NCBI GenBank assembly: GCA_947623455.1
Contig: OX392542.1
Coordinates: forward strand, 11,663,625-11,727,624
From: Mimachlamys varia
Taxonomy: Eukaryota > Mollusca > Bivalvia > Pectinida > Pectinidae
DNA: 64,000 bases
Reading direction: 5' to 3'
The position numbers were made by a program, and so were the translations under genes. Below the pieces are notes generated by a model. It was not told the origin of the DNA and ran no database searches. It saw only the letters and a program-made list of their open reading frames with translations. This document shows positions 1 to 13,100 of the stretch, piece by piece (position 1 is the stretch's first letter; each line of letters starts with the position of its first letter).

Positions 1-1367
1 AATTATGGAACGTTATCGTGTATGACGGTTCGTGAAACATTTATTGAACGTTATCGTGTATGACGGTTCGTGAAACATTTATTGAACGTTATCTTGTATG
101 ACGGTATGTGAAACAAGTATGGAACGTTATCGTGTATGACTGTTCGTGAAACAATTATGGAACGTTATCATGTATTACGGGTCGTGAAACATTTATTGAA
201 CGTTATCGTGTATGACGGTTCGTGAAACAATTATGGAACGTTATCGTGTATGACGGTTCGTGAAACATTTATGGAACGTTATCGTGTATGACAGTTCGTG
301 AAACATTTATGGAACGTTATCGTGTATGACGGTTCGTGAAACATTTATGGAACGTTATCGTGTATGACGGTTCGTGAAACAATTATGGAACGTTATTGTA
401 TATGACAGTTCGTGTAACAATTATGGAACGTTATTGTATATGACAGTTCGTAAAACAATTATGGAACGTTATCGTATATGACGGTTCGTGTAACAATTAT
501 GGAACGTTATTGTATATGACAGTTCGTAAAACAATTATGGAACGTTATCGTATATGACGGTTCGTGTAACAATTATGGAACGTTATCGTATATGACGGTT
601 CGTGAAACAATTATGGAACGTAATCGTGTATGACGGTTCGTGAAACAATTATGGAACGTTATCGTGTACGACGGTTCGTGAAACAATTATGGAACGTTAT
701 CGTGTACGACGGTTCGTGAAACATGTATCGAACGTTATCGTGTATAACGGCTCGTGAAACATGTTTTGAACGTTGTCGTGTATGACTGTTCGTGAAACAA
801 TGATTGAACGTTATCGTATATGACGGTTCGTGAAACAATTATGGAACGTTATCACGTATGACGGTTCGTGAAACATTTATCGAACGTTATCGTGTATGAC
901 GGTTCGTGAAACATGTTTTGAACGTTATCGTATATGACGGTTCGTGAAACAATTATGGAACGTTATCGTGTATGACGGTTCGTGAAACAATGATTGAACG
1001 TTATCATGTATGACGGTTCGTGAAACATTTATCGAACGTTATCGTGTATGTTGGTTCGTGAAACATGTTTTGAACGTTATCGTATATGACGGTTCGTGAA
1101 ACAATGATTGAACGTTATCGTGTATGACGGTTCGGGAAACATTTATGGAACGTTATCGTGTATGACGGTTCGTGAAACAATTATTGAACGTTATCGTGTA
1201 TGACGGTTCGTGAAACATTTATTGAACGTTATCGTGTATGACGGTTCGTGAAACATTTATTGAACGTTATCGTATATGACGGTTCGTGAAACATTTATGG
1301 AACGTTATCGTATATGACGGTTCGTGAAACAATTATGGAACGTTATCGTGTATGACGGTTCGACAAT
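1..1367. repeat. 38-bp minisatellite array
   Basis: About 36 head-to-tail copies of a 38-bp unit built around 'ggaacgttatcgtgtatgac' followed by 'ggttcgtgaaac'. Copies differ by a few substitutions (attatgg/tttattg/tgattg, cgtgta/cgtata). The array enters from the left edge, so its true length is unknown. No reading frame is kept, because 38 is not a multiple of three. Confidence 0.97.
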
Positions 1368-1530
1368 TATGGAACGCGCCCATCTCTGACATAACGTCAC
1401 CATGTAACATTACCATGTACGACGTAACATGAAACATATATAGAACGTCACTTTGTAGCCTAAACATGTACGACGTTACATGGAACATATATAGAACGTC
1501 ACAATACACGCCGTTATATGAAAGCAATAG
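1368..1530. repeat. Degenerate tail of the 38-bp array
   Basis: Diverged, longer-period relatives of the array unit. Two copies of 'catgtacgacgt' followed by 'acat(g)gaacatatatagaacgtcac' lie about 50 bp apart. They share 'gaacgt' and 'gaaac' blocks with the main array, so this is probably an older, decayed edge of the same satellite. Confidence 0.6.
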
Positions 1531-1644
1531 GAAATATCACCATTTATGAATTGACATGAAACGAATATAGAAGGCTATTATATAACGTAGATGTATTGAA
1601 GTCAATTGTGCAAAAATAATAACATCACAAAAATTAAAATGACA

Positions 1645-1837
1645 AGCCCTGGTTTCATCAACGTTCTTAAACTTAAGGAAACTCCTAAACTTAAAAATCT
1701 CCATAGGAAAGCATTATAGAAGTTAAGGAGAAAATCCTTAGTTAAGGAACTTTCCTTAAATTCTGAAATGCTTTCCTATGGAGAATTTTAAGTTAAGGAA
1801 TTTCCTTAAGATAAGGAACGTTGATGAAACCGGGGCT
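1645..1837. mobile_element. Foldback MITE-like element, 193 bp
   Basis: Nearly the whole segment is one imperfect palindrome. The left end 'agccctggtttcatcaacgt' pairs with the right end 'acgttgatgaaaccggggct', and the arms continue inward through 'cttaaggaa', 'tctccataggaaagcatt' and their complements. It has no coding capacity. This is the layout of a non-autonomous foldback or MITE. The superfamily cannot be assigned and no clear target-site duplication was seen. Confidence 0.75.
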
Positions 1838-2699
1838 AGGTATAGTTTATACTTTATAAGCTAACACGTGTATTATTATTAGACGTGGTATTACCAGGTC
1901 TTAGTTCCGTTATTACACGTGTTTATAATAGAACAGGTGCTGTTTAGAATTGCCCCTCAAGTAAGTCGGCACAGCACATCCCCACACAGCTGGGATGCCC
2001 TTTTTATTCATACTGTATTGAAGAACTTTGTATGTTAGGGGACTACACTCGAACCTTCGTCGGGCTGTCACTAACGACTTAAAGATAAGGATTAAAATAC
2101 GTGTTTACCGCCACTGACTTTAAAGGTTTTTTTTTCACAAAAGCAAAACAACAATAATACCCTCGGATGTTTTTACTTGTTTTTATGTTATTTAACCACA
2201 AAGAGATATAGGAGGTACCACCTCAGAAAATTGTGGCTTTCATCTTTTAATATTTACATTTCCGTTGTATATTGCCTATATGGTACTACCAATGATTTTT
2301 ACGTTTACACTTCGGTAAACGTTAGTCCAGCGCGTAGGAATACTAGCCGGACCACTATCATGCTTGCACTGTTAGTGTGAATGCGCATTGTTAATTTGTG
2401 TTGCCTTTAATTCAAACTTTGGAAGAACCTGATTTTTTTGAAACTGCATGAAGCAAATGAAAGCAATATGATAATGAAAAATAAGATATCTTTAATTTTT
2501 TACGATAACAAACGATGTTATTTAGGACTATATTCTGTTTACTTCTTGAAGTTGACAACCTTTCCCGCCAAATTGGAATCCGCTGTATTGGTATTCCATC
2601 AGTTGTCGGCTGTTCTGTCAGTCCGTATAACGTTCAATAAATAACAATTGTTACTTTTTTAAGTTGCGTAAATCAATTTTAAAGTGTAAAAATGTAAAT
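1838..2699. other. Intergenic stretch, nothing recognised
   Basis: AT-rich sequence with only short open frames (under 70 codons). None resembles a known protein by eye. No tandem or inverted structure was noticed. Confidence 0.5.
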
Positions 2700-2858
2700 A
2701 TAAGAAATAATTTGTCTTTTGTGTTGTTAACTGGTGTGTAAACTGATTTTTTATACAGCTATTTCAACATAACGCGCTGACGCGCGCCATTTAAAATATA
2801 TGTAGAAAAAAATCAGTTTACACACGCGTAAAAAACAAAAAAGACAAATGATTTCTCA
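2700..2858. mobile_element. MITE-like inverted-repeat element, ~158 bp
   Basis: The left arm 'gtgtgtaaactgatttttt' near 2735-2753 matches in inverse the right arm 'aaaaaatcagtttacacac' near 2808-2826. The outer parts also pair ('aatttgtctttt' against 'aaaagacaaat'). A short GC-richer centre (gcgctgacgcgcgcc) separates the arms. It is non-coding and reads as a non-autonomous DNA transposon relic. Confidence 0.65.
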
Positions 2859-3563
2859 AGTAAACACTTCTAATAATGACGTATACAATGTCATGTATCT
2901 TCCGGTAATATTATGTTAATTAAAAAGGTCTGGTGCGTACGTGGTTATGTTGGCAATATCGTTGGTAGGTTCGGTTTGGTTGCTAGATTGTGGTTTCCTG
3001 CATATAATTTGGAGGCATTCCTTTGGATAAAACTGTCCCCTCCTCTCGCCGGAATTTTTATATCCAAATGAGGCTGATTCTATTGAAAAGCCCAGCAATG
3101 ATAACACGACCATAGCCAATTCCTACAATTGCACGCCAACGTGTATTGCCGGTGGTTTTGTTCACGCTTCGGTATTATCTAATTTGTTTTCTGTTTCTTT
3201 TGAACTTGAAGATTCATCATCTGTCCTCAAGTCTAAGGCTGCATCCGGGTGAAAACTGAGCTGTTGACACATTGATTGAGAAACACTGTTACAGAGTCGT
3301 GTGACTAGGGTACCGATTTTCACTTACTTTCTACTTAGATGCAAGTAAGTTACAATCAGATGTATTGTCTGTTTACAAAATTGTATTGAACAGGTGATAT
3401 TCAATTTGCCATTTGGGTATGATGTATGGTGATTCAAATCGTTTTTATTTTTACAGTTGTTTTCTTCATTTTTCAGTTCGGCATATATTACATATACTGG
3501 TTAATAGTTCAGCGTATTCTTTTTTAACCATACATACACTCATACTAACTAAAATAATTATTA
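2859..3563. other. Intergenic stretch, nothing recognised
   Basis: There is a minus-strand frame of 67 codons at 2916-3119 with no recognisable motif. No repeats of note. Confidence 0.45.
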
Positions 3564-3784
3564 TACTGTAAACCAACTTATTTTCGCGTAATTCCGGTTG
3601 ATTAAAATTCGCGAATATCAATCGCCATGAATTAGTTTAAAACAGAGGTACGCCAACTGTAGGAGAACTGTACGGTACATAGGATTTATGACCGTATTTA
3701 TCGCGAAATTATATCGCCCCAAAGTAGTCGTTTCATATGAAAACGCGAAATTAAGTCGCCGGGAATATAAGTTGGTTTACAGTA
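3564..3784. mobile_element. MITE-like element with 'tactgtaaaccaactta' TIRs
   Basis: About 220 bp bounded by 'tactgtaaaccaactta' at 3564 and its inverse 'taagttggtttacagta' ending at 3784. The interior is dotted with 'ttcgcg/cgcgaa' words pointing inward from both ends. It is non-coding and typical of short inverted-repeat DNA transposon derivatives. A distantly similar element lies at 32.19-32.41 kb. Confidence 0.75.
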
Positions 3785-4603
3785 ATATTATGGTATTAAA
3801 GCATAGGGTCATTACTATGAAAGCATATATATAACACAAAAAGCATATGTAAAAGGGGAAAAAACGACAGAAAAATATAGTGAAGAAGACAGAAAAATTA
3901 TTCATATTGTCCATTTACTGTACCGCAAAAGACAACAACATTATCACAGCTCGCTCGTTTTGGTTATGAAGGAATAACAAAGAGTGTGTCAAGTAATTGT
4001 CATTTAATGACCAAATATTTTATATGTGAACATGGTAACAACATAGCTTATGGTTTAATAAAACAAAGAACATTTAAAGGCCCAATATACTTTTTCGTGA
4101 TTCTAAGAAAATCGGAAAAATTCCAGTTGATAACCATGCAAAAATAAGCCTAAAACGAAGTAAACATGGGCGGTAACTAACAAAAAACTTTTGACAGAAA
4201 AATCCAAAGAATTGAAAATAACTCAGGTGGGGCCCACTGCAACAAGCCGAAGTAAGAAGACCGTTCAAAATGGACGCGTGTTTACAAATACCGAGTTTCA
4301 ACTGCTGCTGTACTGGTAAAAATGGATATTGCTGTTATCAGTTATTCTTAACTAAATCTATAAATATAAAAAGTTATTAGGCCTGATTTTCGCTACAGCT
4401 TTTGCCGAACGTTACGTATATTGGGCCTTTAAAGAATTAACCATAAGCTGGCGTCTAGATAATGCCACCAAATATGTCAACAAATAGCCAAAACAAAGTT
4501 CTGACTAGAAAACCAATGTATTCAGACGTAAATGTATTACCTAAGGTTGGACACAATGGAGGATTGTGGGTTGGCGTGAGTTTTGACTGTGGGGTTTCCT
4601 CTC

Positions 4604-4636
4604 TCCCCCCCCCCCCCCCCCCCCCACACACACACT
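4604..4636. repeat. Poly-C tract followed by (CA)n
   Basis: An uninterrupted run of about 20 C residues is followed by a short CA dinucleotide run. A simple-sequence tract like this is prone to length error in assemblies. It also creates the poly-Pro/poly-Gly stretches in the overlapping short frames, which are not genes. Confidence 0.95.
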
Positions 4637-4984
4637 TCCTGGTCTGACCCACTAGAATCTTGTGTGATGTCCAAGAGTATTCATATTGGTAAATTGTATT
4701 GTTAACTTTACCGAAATCTAAACGGTTTGGCGGAAAATACTGATTGATGTTCATAACATCAGCACGGACGAAGAATGTACATGTACAATATTTCAATGTA
4801 CGTTACAATAGTATCTATCATTATAGAAGCTGCAATCTTCTTGGCGATGAAAGTGTTTTTGCCTCCCCATATTTATATCCAATAAAATCAGAAAGCGGTA
4901 ACGAACAAAAATATATGACATATATGGTCGCTAGATTTTATATATAGGTGTAACTGTATCTAAGCTATTCTGCGTCGATCTTTG

Positions 4985-5180
4985 AATAAACGTTATAAAA
5001 ATATCAGAGAATGCCAAAGCGTCAACAAAACCATAATCCGAACTCAAAATCAATTAAACTAGAGGCAAAATAGGAACAAAGGAAATATTTACATGGAGAC
5101 CTTTGTTAAGTACACGAGAATAAGATCAGTTGTGCAGGATGAGTATAAGCGTCTTCTGCTTCACCGACCACGTTTAGAAT
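4985..5180 (-). repeat. Dispersed repeat family 2, copy a (minus)
   Basis: Inverse of the sequence at 18765-19005. Shared blocks include 'ggtattctctga', 'gttgacgctttgg', 'attttgcctctagtttaat', 'tcctttgttcc' and 'tattctcgtgta'. Similar copies occur at 30140-30315 (+) and 31146-31330 (-). It is a dispersed transposon-derived sequence, possibly the 3' tail of a retroelement. Confidence 0.7.
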
Positions 5181-6957
5181 AATTGTATTATTTTACCCCC
5201 AGTTTTCGTTATTCGTTCGATTGAGTCGTTTTCGTATTGATAGGGTCAACATTCCATTCGAGAAGGTGACACTGCAATAACCCAACCCAAACGATTTACT
5301 GTACATACCATCCTTACAAACAACTTAATCAGTTCATCGCAAATGTATCCTCAACATAACATCAAGCATACTTATAAATGCAATAATATGGTAATATATG
5401 AAGATACATCATATATATGTACATCAAGTTTTTGGTATTACTTCCCCCTCCTGTATACTTGAGATCTGTGATATCTCGAGGAGGAGCCAATTGCACTTGA
5501 CTGACGTACACATCCATACAGCTTACATACACATCCATACCAGCACGGGTTACACACATGGGAGTACGTCTTTATATAACGCTTTATTACATATCATTTA
5601 AAGACACTTGTTTATTACAAATGATGATATTTAACAGTCCATATCATGTTCCCGTCGTACAAAAGCTTACAAAAGAATGTATCAAAGTTGTATGTTTGAA
5701 GTTGACTGTAGATATCATTACACATTAAGGGGACCCCTTATTGAAAATTACGGCAAACGTCTTACAGCTTATATTGATTTTTACAAACGCATCAATTGTT
5801 TTCAAAAATCAATCGCAATCGAAACTAATCCTTACATTGATATTCTTCTATTGCATATTATTTTCGTTTTAATTTATCCATCATCATGACGAAAGTGTAA
5901 ATTTTTCCTGGAATATGCTGATATAATATTTGTTTTCAAACATAACATTCTCAAAATTTTCCACGATTTCAATATCCAAAAAAACCCAAACGCGAACGTT
6001 TTTTTTTTATTCTAAAAAGACACTTTTCATATATATTAGCCTTCAGATATATCGACAGCGAGTTGTCTTATAATAGCCGAACATGAATTGAGCATGATGA
6101 TTGTACAATCTAAACCAAATCTGAGAAACGTTATATATTGAAATAAATAACTGGGCCGTTTTAACAAAATTGCAAAATACACGTATGGTCGTCATATAAT
6201 TTGTTAATATCAATATTAAACAAAAACATGGTAAATCATGAATACGATACTCAGTTTATAAACTAAATCAACCTGTATTTCATAAAACCAGCAGTGATAA
6301 CAATAATGCTAATAATTGGAAGTTGTTATATACAGCTTTATCACAACCAAGTCAGTGGTTCGTCTCAAAGAGATTCAAAAATTATTGTCCATGATTGTAG
6401 GACCTTTGCATCCAGCCATTATAATTCCAAACTTCCTTGGGAGCATACAGCCGGTTCTGCCATCACGGCGCTAACAATCATTATTCTTCGATTTCCTGCA
6501 CTGCCCAACCACGTTCTCATTTAAAGGTAAGTAGACTTGAACATGCGGAGAAAAATATCTTACTCAAAGATACAATACAGTGCCATGACGTAACTTGAAT
6601 CCACAAATCTTTGTTTACAAGGCCGGCTTAGGCTACCATGATATTCGGGTCAGGTAGTATATGGATAAGTAACACCAAACACATTTTTTTGTTTTCCGAG
6701 AACAGTGCTCCTTCAATAGGTTTGAAGGTGATCTGATCTACTAACCAAATTGTGCCCAGTAAGCCATATTTTATAAGTAGGAAACTCAGCAATAACATAG
6801 ACTAAGATCTAATTCCGTGGCAATGAATACCAAACACAACACCCGTAGTCGGACATGTTAATTCGGAAGAAGAAAACAAACTGAACAAGATACATTTATA
6901 CGATATACATTGTATTTCATTGTTTGCAATTATTGTTTTTCTACATTTCTCTTGTCA

Positions 6958-7180
6958 TCAAACGTCGACAACGTCAGATAAACTACCAGATGGTTTCCTA
7001 AGTTCATTGTCATCAATATGGATTTCTATACTGTTGTCAATATTAGGAAATGTCTTTGTCAAACTCTCGTACGCTGCTATATCATCCGGGGGTACTGACA
7101 GAGATTTGCCACACAGGTCCTGTGTCATTATTGCCGCAAATGCTTGGAACAGCAAATTCACTATGGAGCGAATACGGTCT
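6958..7180 (-). CDS. SLC1-like gene, exon 10 (TM8, C-terminus, stop)
   Basis: 223 bp: one base completing Leu, 73 codons and TGA at 6958-6960. It opens D-R-I-R-S-I-V-N-L-L-F-Q-A-F, aligning with D-R-x-R-T-x-x-N-V-x-G-D of TM8. The Asp that holds the substrate amino group, the substrate-carboxylate Arg and the Asn are kept. The G-D pair is F-Q, which removes a sodium-site aspartate. A hydrophilic tail of about 55 residues follows, ending V-V-D-V. Acceptor gtttcag|A. Confidence 0.93.
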
Positions 7181-10100
7181 CTGAAACGACATCAATAAAT
7201 CGACAATTATGACAAAGTGTAATGTAATGATATAGTGAAACAATACATTAATTAGTAGTGAGTTGTAACAGTAGAACAATACGCCGTTTCCGAGATACAA
7301 CGTGGTACGTTCATGGGGGTATGTATACTTCTGGTGTAATGGTAAATCGATAGTGAACCAACATTGTTAGCGTAAAACGTCAGTAAATTAGGACAGACAT
7401 TACCGACATTTAGGATGCTCTAACAAAGGTATTTCTACTGACCAGTACCTTGTAGATAGACATGACGTTTGGAAACTCGTAGCTGCTCTTTCTGAATATT
7501 GTTTTATGCTACTGATACTTTGGCGGTACATCGGGAGTATATATGACCCCTATTACGTGACAAGCGTATCTCGGAAACGACGTAGTTCAACTGTTCTTTA
7601 ATCTAGGTAGATATTGGCAGATGATATCAGCTTGATAATGATCCATAATGAAGTTTAGATTTTGTTGGCCTTTGCTATTATTACAGTAATTATAAACATT
7701 TAGACTGCAAAGATGGCGTAACATACACATATCCTGCACATTTCAAATTTAATTATAGATACAATATGACGACAAAAATGAATTAAACTGCACCAAACAG
7801 CTGTTTTGTCCCTTTAAGACTCGTCAGGGAAGCTAGGGGTCAAAAGGTGGGAACCGAAATTTCCTTAACTGATGCTGAAGCAGAAGAGTCAGGTGCGTGA
7901 AACCCCTTTAATTTATGAATGTTGAAGAAAAAATAAAAAAAGTACTGTTTAATTTCAAAACGTGTACTACGACACTGTGTATATTATGTACTGTACCACT
8001 ACTCAAATAAGCTATTTGTAGTTATGGAGGCTCCATTAAACCTTGGGGACTAAAAAATCTACCAGCAGAGTCTACCAACTCACACATGTTGCACATTTCA
8101 ATTTTAGTAATTGAGTATGTGCATTATCAAAGAAAGTGTTTGCACCACTACTCGCCTGAAATATCTTTTTGTAGCAAATAACATATGGAATTGTTAAGTC
8201 ATGGACAGCAATGAATCAGTCAACATTGTATAATATTTTACTATAGATACTCAAACGTCTCACGAACATTTATAATTTCAAATGATAACCTGATTCCCAC
8301 ACTAGATGTCTTTCGTGGGACATCAGACTGAAAGTTCCTTTAGACCAGAATGGAGCAAATGCTCTTTTCCCACTCTATCTTCTAAATGTTTATAACATGA
8401 AATACTCATCACATCGACGAAAATCGTGAATAAAATAAGTTCTCCATGTTAGATGTGAGTAATGGTTTTTCTGGATGAATAGGTTACAATGGAAACGGAT
8501 TAATATAAGATTCTGGATCATATTCCTTTATTTTTTCTGCTTGTAATGTTGCAATGATTGCACATGTATTTGGAATGAAATAAAGTTCAGGTATTTTCTA
8601 ACTAAAATTTTTCAATGTAATTATTTGGTGTTTTGAAGTTTCAACCATGACTTATCCTCATAATCCAGATATTACTTTCACGTACGCCCTCGCTCTCTAC
8701 AACCCTGGGATATGTCATAGCAAAACTGAGCTCACCAAAATAGCAGTTTGATTGGTTCCAGGTAAAACAATCTGACCAATCGCTAGGCTGATACCCATCT
8801 TTGAATATATCACAGGAGCGACCCACGACTTCAAAGCCAGTTCATTTTTACCGTTATGTAATCGCGAGATTCTTTTGATGAACAATACTTTTAGCACCTC
8901 ATCACCTTAAAGCTATCTTATTTTCAAGCTCTTCCCAACAAGATTCAAACACACTGTAAAAAATCACGTTTCAGGCCTTATTATAGATTGTTCGACACTT
9001 AATACCACTAGTGAATAACCAATATATTAAAACGCATCCCTTTCATGCTATACTCCATAATAAAGCAAAATATATGTTTTTTAATCAATTTGAATTCGTT
9101 TCAATTTTCTCAGTTTTACTTGCCTCAATGCCGAAATACAATAGTATAGATTAAAAGCAGATTACAGTGTTTAGACATATCACTGTGTTAAACTATTCGC
9201 CAACCAGGTTTCCCGAATTTCAATTTGTATCAATATCAGTTTCCTAAATGAAGAACATTGATAACAACACGGAAATCGAAAGCTATCTAAGTGCTTTCCT
9301 GTATTTAACGAATAACATGAAGACAGGGTGCGGCATATCTGGACAGGAAAAAAATATTCCGGAGCACCTTAATTCCCTGGATTGTTTTAATATGTGATCA
9401 TAACATCCCTTTCAAATGCAACTGAGTGTAGGTCGTGTATTGATGACATAGTAAACTATTGTATTGCCTACAGGATGCCCAAGGACCAATGTTTGTATGT
9501 AGGTACAGTGAAACCCCATTTTTCTCGAACTCCGCTTATTCGAATACCACTTCTACGTCGAACAGTTCGTTTGGTCCCTATAGAGTTTGTATATATTATT
9601 CAAACAACCTCGGATAACTCGAATACCATGTATTCCTCGAACTATTGATCAGGTCGCAACAAGTTCGAGTAAGTTGGGTTTCACCGTACTTTGTAATTGA
9701 ATACTTACAAAAACCAGTCAAACGTGAAGAGTAGAGTGACGGCCTCTGTAGGTATATTGAGTGCTGCTGTAACAATGATAACAGCCATCAGGGCCGAGGA
9801 AGGAACGGGAGGGGCACCGGTGGACGTTATGGTCGTCAGCAGACTTCAATTAATAGAATAAAAAAATCATTAACACACTGATAAATTAATTATACAAAAT
9901 AAATAATAAACACACTGATGAATTAATTCTATAAAATAAATCGTTAACACACTGACGAATTAATTATATAAAATATATCTGAGTTCAAATTCAGCGGGTT
10001 AGTTTGTATTTATATAACCTATACCATTAAATCATTAATATACCGATGCATTAATTCTATTAAATAGACCATCAGCAAATTGGTGAATTATTTTTATGAA

Positions 10101-13100
10101 ATATATCATCAAAACACTAATTAAGGATTTCTTAAAAATATATCATTAACACAATTATGATTTTTCTATTAATATACATCAATACACTGATGAGTTATTT
10201 CTATCAATATACATCAATACACTGATGAGTTAATTCTATAAAATATATCATTAACACACTGATGAATTAATTCTATAAAATATATCATTCACACAATGAT
10301 GAATTAATTCTATAAAATATATCATTAACACACTGATGAATTTATTCTATAAAATATATCATTAACACAATGATGAACTAATTCTATAAAATCAATCATT
10401 AACACACTGATAAATGAATTCTATGAAATATATCATTCACACAATGATGAATTAATTGTAGCAAATATATCATTCACACAATAATGAATTAATTCTATAA
10501 AATATATCATTCACACAAAGATGAATTAATTCTTTAAAATATATCATCAACACAATGATGAATTAATTCTATAAAATATATCATCAACACAATGATTAAT
10601 TAATTCTATAAAATATATCATTCACACAATGATGAATTAATTCTATAAAATATATCATTCACACATTGTGTAAGTGTAGTGGAACCAGGTTATATGGAAA
10701 CGCTCGAGGAAAGTCAAAATGCTTCAAATTAACCGGAATTGCAAAACATCAGTTGAATAAATACAAAGAGAGTGTTGGAATGGGGATTTTATTTTATTTC
10801 AAATTAAGTGGTTCTTCAATATATCTGAGTTCAAATCAGCGAGTTAGACTGTATTTATATGACCTGTATCATTAACACACCGATGAATTAATTTTATGAA
10901 ATATATCATTAATACAATGATGAATTATTTATATAAAATACACATAAACACACTGATGAGTCATTTCTATAAATTATATCATTAACACAATGCCGAGTTA
11001 TATCTATGAAATAAATAATTAATATACTGATTAATTATTTCTAAAAAATTAAAATGTTAGAATATTTGTTAGCATTTCCACGTTAACCTGTGTTTCTACC
11101 GCGCGACTTATTAAGGTTTCGTTCCACAAATTGAGTATATACGTTCACATTGCTGAATTATTACGCTGTGGTGTAGCCTACTAAAAGATTTAATTATGTT
11201 TTAAGTAGTATTTACTGGCCAAATGCAATTAATTTACGATCTGTTTCTCTCGAAAAAGTAGGAAAAGGGTACACATTTATCAAAACCATAAGGTATAACA
11301 CAGAAAACAACCTTGTTGAAGTGGTTATGTTAAATATGTGCTTACCATATAAGCATAACATTTGCTACATTAAGAAGCGTCCCCATCAGCTGACATATAA
11401 AGACGGACGACATAGCAACGTACAGGGCTGTTCCGGTCCGGCCTAGCGTCATAATAAACGGCATTACAAATCGGCTCACCCTCTTGTCTACGTCACAATC
11501 CGTCTCTAGAATGGTCATCACAGCAGGCATGGTGATAGGTCTGAAACACGTCGATGTGACGGATCAAGTTATTTAGTAGCACACACACTCATCCTAGATA
11601 TGTAGTCAAGCAACACCAAAGATTTCATTACAACCGTTAAAACTGGAAACAAGCATTGAAAACGTTTACTGTGATATAATTATTTCTGAACAAAAACCTC
11701 CAAAACATCCCGGAGCTTTTTCCCGACGGAATTCGAGCGCACGATGTGATGTTTCCTTCTTTGAATAATTATGACAAGTGAGGGAAGTAGAAATATATAA
11801 TACGCAGGTAATATTCCTTCACGTTAATATCACGTGAAATCTGGTTCAAAAGTAGTGAATTTCACATAAGACATTTCACATGAAACACTTGTGACTTGTA
11901 TGCGAATTTAGAACGTTTTTGATTTTTTCATGCATTTTTTTTGTCAGAATTGCAAGTGATTTTTCAGGAAAATATTCTCGTGAAATAATTCTAAATAAAT
12001 AGTTTTTATTGACTTTGTTGATTTATGAAATAAATGAGAAAAGTTTGTTACAAACACAAACATTATTTGAAAATAATTTTGCAATCTTTCGAAAACATTG
12101 GTTTACTTTCTCAATCATAGAGGGCACATGCTCAGTGTCTCGACTCGAAACAACAGAAACATTTCGCCAAATTGCAATCCATTATAACGTGAAGGGACAG
12201 GTTAAACATATAGAGGGGTCCCTTTCGTCTCTATTCATTGAATCCCAATCCTTCCCAAAGTGGATGGATTTTTCGATTTTTCTGGTTTTTCAGTTATCTC
12301 CCTTTCAAGCATTTTCGAGTCATTCCAGTCTATGACACCGTAATATTTGTATGTCTGTGAAGGCCGATTTATTTTACTGTCTTTCCGATGTCACCCTTGT
12401 ATTTCTGTTTCTAGGGTAGCGTCAACTTCTTCCTCTTCCTGATGATTTTTTTATACATGTCCCTAATCCAACTAGTTCTCTGAAGTCCTTTACATTCATT
12501 TACGTTTTTTCAGAAAGCAAATAGTGTACTACAATGCATATATTTCATAAAGATTATGCATTGTCGTTATGCTTCAGTGATAGCAAATGAATCGCCAAAT
12601 TTTAGAAAAAAATTCAGCTTTACATAGTTAACTACTGATAAAAAGTGCGTATTTATACACTATTAAGTTTAATTACACAGCTACACATATATCAATTTTG
12701 GTAACTAGGTTACACGTAATATATTATATCAAATTTAATTACATAATTATATTTATTAATTTTAATTGTTACACATATATTAGTTCAATTGCATAGTTAC
12801 ATATTAATTGAGGTTAATTACATTGTAACACATAATATTTGTTTAGTCATATAGTTACATATAAATTGAGTTTGGATACATAATTTCACATTTTTTAAGT
12901 TAACATTTGGCTACGTTGCAGACACTGTAGTTATACATATATATATTTATTAGGTTTAAATACAATGTTTTACATACACTTAGTTTGGTTATATTGTTAA
13001 ACATTTATGCTTAGTTTGTATACATAAATGAAGTAACATATATCACGTTAAGTTTCATATTTACCATATATTTAGTTAAGTTACATAGTTACACATACTA

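Larger units (their letters stand above)
3785..6957. other. 3' flank of the SLC1 gene, no gene recognised
   Basis: About 3.2 kb of AT-rich sequence beyond the stop codon of the minus-strand transporter gene. It contains a C20/CA tract (4606-4634) and a dispersed repeat copy (4985-5180), but no convincing exon. The short frames here (up to 113 codons, one running through the poly-C tract) have no recognisable domain. The 3' UTR must lie just below 6958, but I could not place a polyadenylation signal. Confidence 0.5.
7181..9708 (-). other. Intron between SLC1-like exons 9 and 10
   Basis: 2.5 kb intron. It holds a MITE-like element (7264-7599), a copy of dispersed repeat family 1 (7700-7915), a 'tatcc...ctctctac' family-3 relic (8641-8890) and a pogo-like MITE (9504-9688). 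No additional coding exon was recognised. Confidence 0.6.

Noticed and set aside
4455..4796. 113-codon minus-strand frame with a poly-Gly run
   Set aside because: The glycines come from the poly-C tract; no domain, and the frame depends on tract length.
12009..12335. 108-codon plus-strand frame in an intron
   Set aside because: No recognisable motif or splice partners, and it lies antisense within an intron of the transporter gene.
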